The notes: generated by a model not told the origin, from the sequence alone. Positions 18,042 to 26,861 are shown, counted from the first letter of the stretch. The stretch is DNA of 64,000 nt from JAHJQZ01 sp963676075 (GCA_963676075.2 CAXXNZ010000004.1:1-64000), one strand, 5' to 3'. Made by a program: numbers and translations.

Positions 18042-18965
18042 CTACTCCGCACCGCCGCCCGCCGTTTTCAGCCAGGCCCCACCACAGGCCTTGGCCAGCT
18101 CGCGGATCCTGAGGATGTAGGATTGGCGTTCGGTGACCGAGATCACGCCGCGTGCGTCGAGCAGATTGAAATAGTGCGAGGCCTTGATGCACTGCTCATA
18201 GGCGGGCAATGCCAGCAGATGCCTGTCGCCCTTGTCGCCCTTTTCGAGCAGTGCCTTGCACTCGGTCTCGGCGTCGGCGAAGTGCCGGAACAGCATGTCC
18301 GTGTCGGCATATTCGAAATCGTAGCGCGATTGTTCCTGCTCGTTCTGCAGGAAGACATCGCCATAGGTGACCTTGTCGTTCTCGCCGCCGTTGAAGTTCA
18401 GGTCGTAGACGTTCTCGACGTCCTGGATATACATCGCCAGCCGTTCGAGCCCGTAGGTCAGCTCGCCCGCGACCGGATTGCAGTCAAAGCCCGCCACCTG
18501 CTGGAAATAGGTGAACTGGCTCACCTCCATCCCGTCGCACCAGACTTCCCACCCGAGGCCCCAGGCGCCGAGCGTCGGGCTTTCCCAATCATCCTCGACG
18601 AAACGCAGATCATGCACCTTAGGATCGATGCCGATGGCATAAAGCGATTCCAGATAGAGCTGCTGGATGTCGGGCGGCGACGGCTTCAGGATCACCTGAA
18701 ACTGGTAATAATGCTGCAGCCGGTTGGGGTTTTCGCCATAGCGCCCATCGGTCGGTCGGCGTGAGGGCTGCACATAGGCGGCGTTCCACCGCTTCGGCCC
18801 GAGCGCCCTGAGGGTCGTCGCCGGATGGAACGTGCCGGCGCCCATCTGCATGTCGTAGGGCTGAAGGATGACGCAACCCTTGGCCGCCCAATAATCTTGC
18901 AGCGTCAGGATCAGGCCCTGGAACGAGGTTTTCGGGTCGAGATGGGCAGGACGGGGATCGGTCAT
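18042..18965 (-). CDS. glyQ: Glycyl-tRNA synthetase alpha subunit
   Basis: 307 residues. The catalytic chain of the alpha2-beta2 enzyme, charging tRNA-Gly. Class II features are visible: FQGLILTLQDYWAAKGCV, QPYDMQMGAGTFHPATTLRA, YVQPSRRPTDGRYGENPNR and EVWCDGMEVSQFTYFQQVAG. It is full length. It lies on the same strand as glyS but is separated from it by about 4.1 kb holding six unrelated genes or gene remains, so co-transcription is unlikely to be simple. Confidence 0.97.
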   Translation of the reverse strand: MTDPRPAHLDPKTSFQGLILTLQDYWAAKGCVILQPYDMQMGAGTFHPATTLRALGPKRWNAAYVQPSRRPTDGRYGENPNRLQHYYQFQVILKPSPPDIQQLYLESLYAIGIDPKVHDLRFVEDDWESPTLGAWGLGWEVWCDGMEVSQFTYFQQVAGFDCNPVAGELTYGLERLAMYIQDVENVYDLNFNGGENDKVTYGDVFLQNEQEQSRYDFEYADTDMLFRHFADAETECKALLEKGDKGDRHLLALPAYEQCIKASHYFNLLDARGVISVTERQSYILRIRELAKACGGAWLKTAGGGAE

Positions 18966-19042
18966 GGAAATGGTCCGTGGGGACTGGAAATTCGCGGCGG
19001 ACCCTAGTGGCGCGCTCCGGGGCGGTCAAGCGACATGCACGT

Positions 19043-20002
19043 CTATGCGGTGAGGCGAATGATCCGCGTCGCATGCCATCGGGTCGGCGCGATCGCGTCT
19101 TTCGGCACATGCTCCGCGATGTCGATCTGCCGATGTGTCACCTCGAACCTGTCCGGATCGAGATGGTTCTCTATAAAGTCGAGCCCCGGCGCGTAGGCGA
19201 ACTGCCCACCCGGTTCGAGCGCGTCGAGAATGTGCATGTAGTGCCGGGCGTAGCGGACCGCCCGTTCGGTCTTGCCGAGATGGGCGTTGAGAAAATGCAG
19301 CGAAAACGAATGATGGGCGATGATGGTGCCCCACGAGGATGGTGCGAGCGGCGCATCGAACCATGACCCCTGAATGAGGTCCGACCCCGTCTCTGCCAGC
19401 CGGTCGACGCCGGTGACATCGCGCCCGATCTGCCTCAGATAAACAACCAGCGCCGCAGTTCGCCCGCAGCCAAGATCGAGGATTGGCTCCTTGAGATCGG
19501 CAGGATCGAGACCAAGCAGATCGAGCTGCAATCGCGCGCCATAGGCGCCGCAAACGATCGCGCCATCGGCGGTATCGGCCCAGTCGAGCGCATCGACATC
19601 GGCCAGGCGTGACCGCGTCCAGGCGCTGAGACGCTCGTGATGGGCAGCGAGCGGTGGGCAGTCCGTCAGCGCCGAGGTGACGCCCCTCAGCCAGTCGTGC
19701 GTTTCGGCAACGAACCGGCGGTAGATGTGATGGAGATCGGCCCGCTGCACGTCGCCGAGTTCGAGATACTGATACTGCTCGGCAAGGAAGGCGAACATCC
19801 CGGCGGCCATGCGTGCCGCCATATCTTCACGTGTTCCATCGTCTTCGAACTGAGCGAGCAATGCCGCATGGTTTTGCGCGATAGCGGTTTCAAGCTGCGC
19901 CGACATCCGCCGCAGGTCTGGTGCGCCGCGGGCGATATCCTGTATGCGGACGCGGGCGCTGTCGCGCAACCTCAAGGCCAATATGTGCTCGAATGCGTCC
20001 AT
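19043..20002 (-). CDS. SAM-dependent methyltransferase-like protein
   Basis: 319 residues. A helical N-terminal part (1-~165) precedes a class I methyltransferase core beginning at EPILDLGCGRTAALVVYL (motif I) and GRDVTGVDRL (motif II acidic residue). Later come SLHFLNAHLGKTERAVRYAR and ALEPGGQFAYAPGLDFIE. The substrate is unknown. ATG 20002 was chosen for GGGAAG upstream; the frame extends to 20095 without support. It lies between glyQ and the doxX-like gene, all on the minus strand. Confidence 0.72.
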   Translation of the reverse strand: MDAFEHILALRLRDSARVRIQDIARGAPDLRRMSAQLETAIAQNHAALLAQFEDDGTREDMAARMAAGMFAFLAEQYQYLELGDVQRADLHHIYRRFVAETHDWLRGVTSALTDCPPLAAHHERLSAWTRSRLADVDALDWADTADGAIVCGAYGARLQLDLLGLDPADLKEPILDLGCGRTAALVVYLRQIGRDVTGVDRLAETGSDLIQGSWFDAPLAPSSWGTIIAHHSFSLHFLNAHLGKTERAVRYARHYMHILDALEPGGQFAYAPGLDFIENHLDPDRFEVTHRQIDIAEHVPKDAIAPTRWHATRIIRLTA

Positions 20003-20089
20003 GATCCGCTTCCCGGCCGGCAGGTTCGGCTTGCCGCCAAACAGGTTCAACCGGCGAAATGCCACGGCAAGCGAGCGGTTTCCACTAAA

Positions 20090-20134
20090 GAACAAAAGAA
20101 AGGCGCGGACCGCTGATCACGGTACCGCGCCTTT
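20090..20134 (-). terminator. Rho-independent terminator after the doxX-like gene
   Basis: On the minus strand AAAGGCGCGG (20134-20125) pairs with CCGCGCCTTT (20108-20099), followed by CTTTTGTTCTTT. A 10-bp stem with a 16-base loop, 20 bases beyond the stop of the doxX-like gene. Confidence 0.8.
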
Positions 20135-20155
20135 ATCGTTCTGATTGTTGCGGCG

Positions 20156-20560
20156 TCAGGCCGCCGCGACCGCGCCCTTCTTGCGCAAGCCATCGATGCT
20201 GAACGCCCCCGGACCCGCGAAGACGAGATAGAGGAAGACGAAGCAGAACAGGATCGCCGCATCGCCGCCGTTCGCCACCGGGAAGAAGCTGCTGGGGCCA
20301 TGCATCATCCAATAGGCGAACGCCATCAGGCCGGAGAGAACGAAGGCCGTGGGGCGGGTGAACAGCCCGATCAGGACGAGAATGCCGCCGATGACCTCGA
20401 GAACGGCTGCAATCAGAAGCAGCGGCGGCAAATCGCCCGGCATCGGAAAGGGAACCGGAAAGCCGAACAGCTTCTGCGTGCCGTGCTCGATGAAAAGCAG
20501 GGCGACGACGATGCGCAGCACGCCAAGGAAGGTCGGTGCGTATTTGGAAAGGTTTGTCAT
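20156..20560 (-). CDS. DoxX family membrane protein
   Basis: 134 residues with four hydrophobic helices. The family pattern is seen in LRIVVALLFIEHGTQKLFGF, AAVLEVIGGILVLIGLFTRP and AFAYWMMH. DoxX-like proteins are small quinone- or thiosulfate-oxidation-associated membrane proteins, and many are uncharacterised. ATG 20560 was selected because homology starts at MTNLSKYAPTFLG. It is monocistronic, with its own terminator downstream. Confidence 0.85.
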   Translation of the reverse strand: MTNLSKYAPTFLGVLRIVVALLFIEHGTQKLFGFPVPFPMPGDLPPLLLIAAVLEVIGGILVLIGLFTRPTAFVLSGLMAFAYWMMHGPSSFFPVANGGDAAILFCFVFLYLVFAGPGAFSIDGLRKKGAVAAA

Positions 20561-20718
20561 GTGGACACTTGCTGATTGCTGGAAAGCGGCAAATGTCGGA
20601 CGTCCCCGCAACAGGTCAAGTAAACGCAGATTCAACCATTATCGAACGATCACATAACCTGCCACGGGAACGGCGGCGGCAGGCTCGCCTTCGTCGCTGC
20701 AGGCATTGGCGGACATAA

Positions 20719-20744
20719 CAAAAAAGGGCGCCGCAAAGGCGCCC
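20719..20744 (-). terminator. Rho-independent terminator after cheW
   Basis: On the minus strand GGGCGCC (20744-20738), loop TTTGC, GGCGCCC (20732-20726), then six T. It lies 27 bases past the cheW stop codon. Confidence 0.88.
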
Positions 20745-20770
20745 TGTCCGTACGGATCTGTCGGCTTCGC

Positions 20771-21247
20771 TCAGTTGAACAGTGCGTTCAGGTCGAGAAT
20801 GGAGATCAGCTTGTCGTCCTGGCGCACGATGGTCCAGACCTTGCCATCCTTTTCCGGAGGCTCGGCGAAATTCTTGGGCTCGGCGTCGACGATGTCGGAG
20901 ACGTTGTCGACCGCCAGACCGACGTCGCGGCCATCGATGGCAACCACCAGCACAACCTGCCCGTTGCGTTCCTCGTCGCTGCGGCCGCCCGAGCCGAGTA
21001 CCGCCGACAGGTCGAACACCTCGACGATCGAGCCGCGGATATCGAGCACCCCGCAGGCGCCAAAACCCTGATCGGGCAATTGCGTTGTTGGCGTCCAGCT
21101 GCGGATCTCGCGCACGGCCATGATGTCGATGCCATAAGCATTTTCGCCAATGCCGAAGGTCACGAACTGTCGCGTTGTATAGACGCCGGCATCGCTCTCG
21201 GGCTTCTGGCGCTCGGATTGATCAAGCATGGGAGCGGCAATGCTCAT
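20771..21247 (-). CDS. cheW: Chemotaxis coupling protein CheW
   Basis: 158 residues with a single CheW domain from about residue 25 to the end (RQFVTFGIGENAYGIDIMAV, VLDIRGSIVEVFDLSAVLG, AVDNVSDIVDAEPKNF). CheW links chemoreceptors to the CheA kinase. No cheA, receptor or other chemotaxis gene is in this window, so this is an orphan copy that could serve a remote cluster or another signalling array. A strong terminator follows and a 308-base upstream gap precedes it, so it is transcribed alone. Confidence 0.9.
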   Translation of the reverse strand: MSIAAPMLDQSERQKPESDAGVYTTRQFVTFGIGENAYGIDIMAVREIRSWTPTTQLPDQGFGACGVLDIRGSIVEVFDLSAVLGSGGRSDEERNGQVVLVVAIDGRDVGLAVDNVSDIVDAEPKNFAEPPEKDGKVWTIVRQDDKLISILDLNALFN

Positions 21248-21555
21248 GGCAAATCCTCAGATAGAACGTCGTGCATCGCCTGCCCGGCAGGATGCGCAAC
21301 ACCGTTATGTCCACAACGCCACGGAGACAGCTTTCTGTCTACGCGCGACGCAAGTTCACATAAGCCAGCTTAAACGGACGATATTAATGTAACAGAAACG
21401 AAATCCGCCCGATTTCACAACATCTGCGCCTCAAAACTGAATTTGAGGGTCAAATATTGGCCTTCGGCCGACAAAAACGCGTTACCCAAGGTCTCGCGCA
21501 CTTCAAACCGAGTATGCAGCAGTGATTCGGTCGAGGCGGTTGGCAGGAACAGCCG
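21248..21555. other. Intergenic region upstream of cheW
   Basis: 308 bases with no credible gene, AT-richer than its neighbours, so probably the cheW promoter region. A perfect 7-bp inverted repeat (CCTCAAA at 21429-21435, TTTGAGG at 21442-21448, 6-base loop) could be an operator. I cannot place a promoter with confidence. Confidence 0.4.
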
Positions 21556-21774
21556 TCAGCGCTGGTCCTTGTCCTTCTTTCGGAACACGCCGTCCTGGTC
21601 CCGCTTCAGTTCGATGACATCGGGGCGCTTGCGTTCACGCTGATCCCGTTCGCGGACCTTTTCGTCCATCTCGCGGAAACGCCCTTTCCAGTCATCGATG
21701 ATCTTCTTGATGGCGAAATAGATGGCGCCAGCAATGAAGGCGTAGATGGCGATGCGCAGCAAAATCCCCGACAT
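21556..21774 (-). CDS. Small membrane protein of unknown function
   Basis: 72 residues. One N-terminal transmembrane helix (MSGILLRIAIYAFIAGAIYF) is followed by a highly charged cytoplasmic tail rich in Lys, Arg, Asp and Glu (coiled-coil-like WKGRFREMDEKVRERDQRER). It follows the S49 peptidase gene by 9 bases on the same strand, so the two are probably translated from one message and may cooperate. No family is recognised. Confidence 0.65.
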   Translation of the reverse strand: MSGILLRIAIYAFIAGAIYFAIKKIIDDWKGRFREMDEKVRERDQRERKRPDVIELKRDQDGVFRKKDKDQR

Positions 21775-21783
21775 TGACCGTCC

Positions 21784-22653
21784 CTACAATCCGAATCGCG
21801 ACCAGACCGAGCGGTCCTCGACAGCGGCGATGAGGTCGGCACCGAACCCGGCGCTGCCGCCAACCGCCGACATGCCGAAACGTGGCATCTGCAGCAGCGG
21901 GCGCTTGGGTCCGAAACTCTTGATCCGGACCTTCGTACCGAAGCGCGTGGTCAGGGTCTCGTGGATATCCCCGAGAGCATCAACAAGCCCGAGTTCAACA
22001 CCGCGAACGGCCGTCCACCACTCGCCGGTGAACAGTTCGTCGTCGGGCGCCGTGAATCTGTCGCCGCGCCGCGCCTTGACGTAATCGATGAAGACCTGAT
22101 GGATCGCCAGTTCGGATGCCTTGATGCGTGCAACGTCCTCATCTTTCTCGGGCAAGAACGGGTCAAGTGTCGATTTGTTCTTGCCAGCCGTATAAAGCCG
22201 CCGCGAAATCCCAAGTTTTTTTATCGCTTCCTCGAAGCCAAAACCCGCCATGATCACACCGACGGAGCCGACGATCGAAGACGGATCGGCGATGATCTCG
22301 TCCCCAGCGCTGGCGATGAAATACCCCCCCGAAGCAGCGACATCCTCGACAAAGACCAGAACCTGCTTGTCATGCTCCTCGGCAAGATCGCGGATACGTT
22401 TGGCGATCAGGCGGGACTGCACCGGCGAGCCGCCAGGTGAGTTGACGACGATTGCCACGGTTGAGGCATTCTTGACCGAGAAAGCACGCTTCAGGACCGG
22501 TGCGAAGGTGGCAATGTTGATGCGACCCGGGCGCAGATCGGAGGCGATCACGCCCTGAAGGCGCACCAACGGCACGACAGGCGGGCGATTTAACATCTTG
22601 CCGACGCGGCTACCGAGCGCGTTGGCGAAAGAGCTGAAACTGGTGTCGGACAT
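21784..22653 (-). CDS. S49-family serine peptidase (SohB/SppA-like)
   Basis: 289 residues, one catalytic domain as in short SppA/SohB forms. The Ser/Lys dyad is suggested by EDVAASGGYFIA (Ser108) and a Lys in TAGKNKSTLDPF. NSPGGSP and GSVGVIM are also typical. The family digests signal-peptide remnants or membrane peptides. The N-terminus lacks a clear signal peptide, so it may be cytoplasmic or peripheral. ATG 22653 has GGGAG at 8-9 bases; an upstream TTG at 22656 is the alternative. Confidence 0.88.
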   Translation of the reverse strand: MSDTSFSSFANALGSRVGKMLNRPPVVPLVRLQGVIASDLRPGRINIATFAPVLKRAFSVKNASTVAIVVNSPGGSPVQSRLIAKRIRDLAEEHDKQVLVFVEDVAASGGYFIASAGDEIIADPSSIVGSVGVIMAGFGFEEAIKKLGISRRLYTAGKNKSTLDPFLPEKDEDVARIKASELAIHQVFIDYVKARRGDRFTAPDDELFTGEWWTAVRGVELGLVDALGDIHETLTTRFGTKVRIKSFGPKRPLLQMPRFGMSAVGGSAGFGADLIAAVEDRSVWSRFGL

Positions 22654-22722
22654 CAAGCGGCTCCCAAAAACTCTGACCCTAGATAGGCGACAAGCACGGC
22701 GCTTTCCACCGTAGCGGTGAAA

Positions 22723-23508
22723 TTACCAGTTGAGGCAGGTCTCACCGCGCAGCACGCTGGCGATCTCAGGCGCAAAATCATTGCCCTCCGCCCCGTGCAG
22801 CACCAGCGGCGCCAGCAGGCGCAAAGGCGCGCGCGATCCCTTGATGCCGCGAACGAGCACACGCCCCGCCTCCGCGCCTGGCCGGGCGGCAATGGGCAGG
22901 ACCGTGACGGCGCCGAAACGACGATCGAATCCGGCCAGCGCCTCACCGAGCCGTTCGGCGGGCAGGATGAAGATCGCCACCCCGCGCGGTGCCGCCGCAG
23001 CAGCTGCAGTGCGCAGCCAAAGATCAAGGTCCGCGCCTTCGGCATGACGGGCATCATTGCGCCCCGCCTCGCCTGCTGGCGTACCGCGGCCCTTTTCGAA
23101 ATACGGCGGGTTGGCGATGACCACGTCGAACCTGTCCGGGTGCAATCCCGCCGCCTCGCGCGCCGGCCCGGATGCCGCAACGTCCACCGCGACAGCCTCG
23201 ACACGCCCGCTTAGCCCGTTGCCCTCGATGTTCTGGCGCGCAAGCTCCAGCGTCGCGACATCGCGTTCGGCAAGCAGCACGTTTGCATCCTTCGCCCACA
23301 GCGTGGCGACAAGCCCGGCGGCGCCGACGCCGGCGCCGAGATCGAGGATGCGGCTGGCACCTTCAGGTACCGACGCGCCGAGCAGAACCGAATCCGATCC
23401 GGCCCGAAATCCGCGCGCCGGCTGGACGAGCGTCAGTCGCCCCCCAAGGAAGGCATCCTTTGTGGCGTATTCACGTTTTACAAAGGGATCAGTCTGGTCT
23501 ACGCACAT
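22723..23508 (-). CDS. trmN6: tRNA1(Val) A37 N6-methyltransferase-like protein
   Basis: 261 residues. A class I methyltransferase with ILDLGAGVGAAGLVAT as motif I and ANPPYF as motif IV, the NPPY signature of N6-adenine or N5-glutamine methylation. It aligns in layout with TrmN6 (YfiC), which methylates A37 of tRNA-Val: an N-terminal extension with FRAGSDSVLLGASVPEGA, then the Rossmann core and a C-terminal beta region. It lies upstream of the S49 gene on the same strand and diverges from the polyprenyl synthase gene. Confidence 0.75.
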   Translation of the reverse strand: MCVDQTDPFVKREYATKDAFLGGRLTLVQPARGFRAGSDSVLLGASVPEGASRILDLGAGVGAAGLVATLWAKDANVLLAERDVATLELARQNIEGNGLSGRVEAVAVDVAASGPAREAAGLHPDRFDVVIANPPYFEKGRGTPAGEAGRNDARHAEGADLDLWLRTAAAAAAPRGVAIFILPAERLGEALAGFDRRFGAVTVLPIAARPGAEAGRVLVRGIKGSRAPLRLLAPLVLHGAEGNDFAPEIASVLRGETCLNW

Positions 23509-23598
23509 GGAAACGTCGGTTCCTTTTGCCGCTAAGTCTAGTTGGGCGGGGGCGCCGGCTCAATCGCTGCAGGAATGGGGACCGGCGCGAGGAGCAAA

Positions 23599-24618
23599 AT
23601 GGGATTCAACGCCGTGAAAGATATGGTCGGCAGTGCCGGCGCCGGGGCCTTGGAGCGCCTCATCGCCGAAACAGGGCCCGACATGGAAAAGGTCAACGCG
23701 CTCATTCTCGATCGCGCCCGGTCGCATGTCGATATCGTGCCCAAACTCGCCCACCACCTCATCGAGTCGGGCGGCAAGCGCTTGAGGCCGATGCTGACCC
23801 TGGCCAGCACCGCTCTGTTCGGGCCGGGCGATGGCAATCAGATTTTCTACGCCGCCGCCGTCGAGTTCCTGCATAACGCCACACTGTTGCACGACGATGT
23901 CGTCGATGAATCGGACATGCGCCGCGGCAAGCCTGCGGCCCGCAAGATCTGGGGCAACCAGGCCAGCGTTCTGGTCGGCGATTTCCTGCTCGGCCAGGCC
24001 TTTTTGATGATGGTCGAGACCGGCGACATCAAGGCGCTGCACGTCCTGTCCGAGGCCGCGACGGTGATCGCCGAGGGCGAAGTGTTCCAGCTCGCCAAAT
24101 CGCACGACCTCGAAACCTCCCGCGAAGACTATGCCGAAGTGATTCGCGCCAAGACCGCCACCCTGTTCCAGGCAGCGACCACGGTCGGGGCCATGGCCGG
24201 CGGCGCCGAGCCAGCGGCGCAGACGGCGCTTGGCGCCTATGGCAGCGAACTCGGCTGGGCCTTCCAGCTGATCGACGATGTGCTCGACTATGGCGGGGCC
24301 AGCGGTGAGCTCGGCAAGAACACCGGCGACGACCTTCGCGAGGGCAAGATGACCCTGCCGGTCATCCTGGCGCTCGAATCCGCCACCAGCGCCGAGCGGG
24401 AAACCATCACCTCAGCGCTCGGCAACCCGGAGGCCGACGCGGACGCCGTGGCTAAGGTCATGGCCATCATGGAAAACTATGACACCTTGGCGGCAACGCT
24501 CGCCGAAGCCCATGACCACGCCGAAAAGGCCAAACAGGCCCTGCTAGCCGTCCCGGCCTCAAAAATGCGCACCATCCTCGCCGACACCGCCGACTTCTGC
24601 GTCTCGCGGGCGTATTAG
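23599..24618 (+). CDS. Polyprenyl (octa-/decaprenyl) diphosphate synthase
   Basis: 339 residues. A trans-prenyltransferase that elongates farnesyl diphosphate with IPP to make the ubiquinone side chain. Both Asp-rich motifs are present: LLHDDVVDESDMRRG (first DDxxD at Asp99-Asp103) and LIDDVLDYGG. GGKRLRP and KTATLF are further family marks. ATG 23599 was chosen for GAGGAG five bases upstream; the frame reaches 23542 without a start site. Chain length (C40 or C50) is not readable by eye. It is the last ordinary gene before the low-GC insertion. Confidence 0.92.
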   Translation: MGFNAVKDMVGSAGAGALERLIAETGPDMEKVNALILDRARSHVDIVPKLAHHLIESGGKRLRPMLTLASTALFGPGDGNQIFYAAAVEFLHNATLLHDDVVDESDMRRGKPAARKIWGNQASVLVGDFLLGQAFLMMVETGDIKALHVLSEAATVIAEGEVFQLAKSHDLETSREDYAEVIRAKTATLFQAATTVGAMAGGAEPAAQTALGAYGSELGWAFQLIDDVLDYGGASGELGKNTGDDLREGKMTLPVILALESATSAERETITSALGNPEADADAVAKVMAIMENYDTLAATLAEAHDHAEKAKQALLAVPASKMRTILADTADFCVSRAY

Positions 24619-24881
24619 CGGGCGAAAGCTGACGCTTGGTGCCCGGCTTGGGCGATGGGCGGGCGACCGGGATTGTGGTGGGTAGCTGACGTCTCATGGT
24701 CCAATCGCCAACGGCAGGAGAGCGCCCAAAGTTGGACGCCTCGTTCGCACTTGACGTCGTCCAAAATCAGACATCACCAGCACTTGCCGCCTATTTTGGT
24801 TCTCCACATAGAAACGACACCGACGGCGAAACAGCATTTGCTTCGCTGAGCAGCAGCCCCTTCGGTTTCGAGCTTGAGGCT

Positions 24882-26402
24882 TCAACGGCTCCCTACGCGG
24901 ATGTCGGCAGATTGACCCTCAACCATGTCCAAAATGTCTGTTACGCCAAATGCTTCAGGGCCTATCGTGTCGAGCACCTCATCGACCAGCTCCTGAAGCT
25001 TGTAAACGGGATCACCTGCGATCGCTATTCGCCTCATGACCATTCGCGGAAGCTCAAGATTATAGCCTATCGTCCCATCCGAGGCTTCGAACGTAGAGTT
25101 GACCCTGCGCCTCGTAACGAAAAGAAATATACAATCTCCTATTTGAACACTCGCCCCAAAGACAAATGTGGTGACGGGGTGGGGCAATAGCGAATCAACT
25201 TCAAATCTTGCAACTCGCGGAATGTGCACGGAATAGGCATTTGCGAGTCTATCTCTCTTTTCCCAAATCTCACTTAGCGTTGTTTCGCAACGTTGCCCGT
25301 CACTGTTCTCAACAAAGAAGGAAAGCACCTCCGCAAGCGTAATGTGCAATTTTCCGTTATTTCCGAAAGGGCCGAAACTTCCCTTCAGCAGAGAAACCTT
25401 GGGCGCCTCAGCCGTAACCGATATCCTTCGCTCGCTTGCCCATCCCACAATTTTGGAGATATTCGCATAGTCTTGGAGAGGTCGTCGGCCTTCCGAATTG
25501 AAAGTGATATCAAATGAGGTCGAGCCAGGTTTCATCAAAAACTCGAGAATCCCAGCATCAATACGGAGGCGTGCGAGATCGTGCGTCAACGGGAAAGGTG
25601 TAGACGTGCAGTAAGCTTCAACGTCAAGTTTGTCGTCGAGGCCCTCGGGTTCCAAAAGAACGCGACACGATCTTCGACGCAGCGGCTCGAGGGATATTTG
25701 ACCGTGATCTGCTAAGTATGTGACCTCTTTGTCAGCTATTCCGAAGCGAGTGCCGATCCGCTTCAGATTGAAAGCCGAAATCTTCTGCTTTCCCAAGAAG
25801 GCGAGCGCGACCTCGTCGGTAGCTCCGTCGACTTCGAAGGTCAGTATTTCATGGCCATCCTCGTAACCGCATTCTTCGTAGTGCTTCAGCTTTTCAGTTC
25901 CATACACCGGCAGGGGTTCGGCAATTTGAGCTTCAATCCATTGTAATAGATCGGCGCTGTGTTCATCATGCTCATTGAAGGTAACGGAGAGAAAGCGACG
26001 ATTGAGTTTCACCCCCTCGATACGGGCAGCTCGAGCTTCAGCGAGACCCTGTTCCATCCAAGCCCGATTTACGTGATGAACGTACCATTTGTCGGCACCT
26101 CCTTTCGGCCTATGCATCAGCACGAGAAACCAAGGTTTTGGGTCCTTACACATGTTTACAACATTCGAGAGCTTCACCTTGGTGCTGGGCGTTAGCTTGA
26201 TCGTGGATTTGACCTGAATCATTGCCTCTTGATCAGGCGGGGCCTCTTCCGCCGGACCGTCAAAACCATCTAGTGGGAACTGAACGAGGCAGTCCCATCC
26301 CGTTTCGTCTTCGCTGACAGTCTGGGGCAGAACACCAACCCGAGAACAAAAAGCCTTAAAGGTATGTTCCGCATCTTCGGCGTATCGAGGCTTCCTCGTC
26401 AT
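24882..26402 (-). CDS. Protein with PD-(D/E)XK-like (DUF4365-type) N-terminal domain; possible defence gene
   Basis: 506 residues. The N-terminal ~140 residues show a restriction-nuclease-like pattern: a helix with Glu12, Asp37 in ETGWDCLVQF, and Gln63-x-Lys65 in MIQVKST, followed by KLSNVVNM and PWFLVLM. I relate this to DUF4365-like putative nucleases. Residues ~150-506 are beta-rich with no recognised domain. Its base composition is clearly AT-richer than both flanks (codons such as AAA, ATT and TTT are frequent), implying recent acquisition. ATG 26402 has TGGAG at 7 bases. It stands alone, between isoprenoid genes, with no partner gene. The 263 bases between its stop and the polyprenyl synthase hold nothing clear. 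Confidence 0.6.
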   Translation of the reverse strand: MTRKPRYAEDAEHTFKAFCSRVGVLPQTVSEDETGWDCLVQFPLDGFDGPAEEAPPDQEAMIQVKSTIKLTPSTKVKLSNVVNMCKDPKPWFLVLMHRPKGGADKWYVHHVNRAWMEQGLAEARAARIEGVKLNRRFLSVTFNEHDEHSADLLQWIEAQIAEPLPVYGTEKLKHYEECGYEDGHEILTFEVDGATDEVALAFLGKQKISAFNLKRIGTRFGIADKEVTYLADHGQISLEPLRRRSCRVLLEPEGLDDKLDVEAYCTSTPFPLTHDLARLRIDAGILEFLMKPGSTSFDITFNSEGRRPLQDYANISKIVGWASERRISVTAEAPKVSLLKGSFGPFGNNGKLHITLAEVLSFFVENSDGQRCETTLSEIWEKRDRLANAYSVHIPRVARFEVDSLLPHPVTTFVFGASVQIGDCIFLFVTRRRVNSTFEASDGTIGYNLELPRMVMRRIAIAGDPVYKLQELVDEVLDTIGPEAFGVTDILDMVEGQSADIRVGSR

Positions 26403-26595
26403 GCTGACTCCAGTGGCATCGCAGTCACGAGGCCATCTTCGAGCATTTACACTACGTGGCCTATCTTTCAAATATTGGAGACGTAGCCATTATTCCAGCT
26501 TTGTTCTCCTGAATGGGCTGTTGGCCTATCTAGGTCAGCCATACATGAGCTCTTGCGCGCCTCCCAAAGCCGGCCAGCTTTGTTTTGAAGGACAC

Positions 26596-26770
26596 CCCTT
26601 CTCCCTCCCCCTTGTGGGGAGGGTTGGCGAACAGGACTTAGCCCTTGCTAAGTCCGTCGTGAGCCTGGGTGGGGGTGATCCCCGGAGCTGACATCGTGCC
26701 ACTGGCCCCACCCCACCCGGACCGGCTTTGCCGGGCCACCCTCCCCGTCAAGGGGAGGGAGAAAAGGTGG
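26596..26770. repeat. Long imperfect palindromic repeat (RIME-like)
   Basis: The left arm CTCCCTCCCCCTTGTGGGG (from 26601) pairs imperfectly with the right arm CCCCGTCAAGGGGAGGGAG (to 26761), enclosing about 110 bases that contain GACCGGCTTTGCCGGGCCAC and other small palindromes. Such elements (arms built on CTCCCTCCCC...GGGGAGGGAG) recur between genes in many Rhizobiales, as I recall. It lies in the 459-base gap 26403-26861. The rest of that gap is AT-richer and should carry the promoter of the DUF4365-like gene; no other gene is seen. Confidence 0.75.
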
Positions 26771-26861
26771 CGATTCCGATGGAAAACGACCTGCTGCAGG
26801 GCAATCCGCATTGGGGACTTGTGGCCTGCTCTGCCATCAGTCTCGGCAGACCGAAGCATGC

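Noticed and set aside
24696..25190. Plus-strand frame of 164 codons after the polyprenyl synthase
   Set aside because: Most of it is antisense to the DUF4365-like gene, and no ribosome site or domain is visible.
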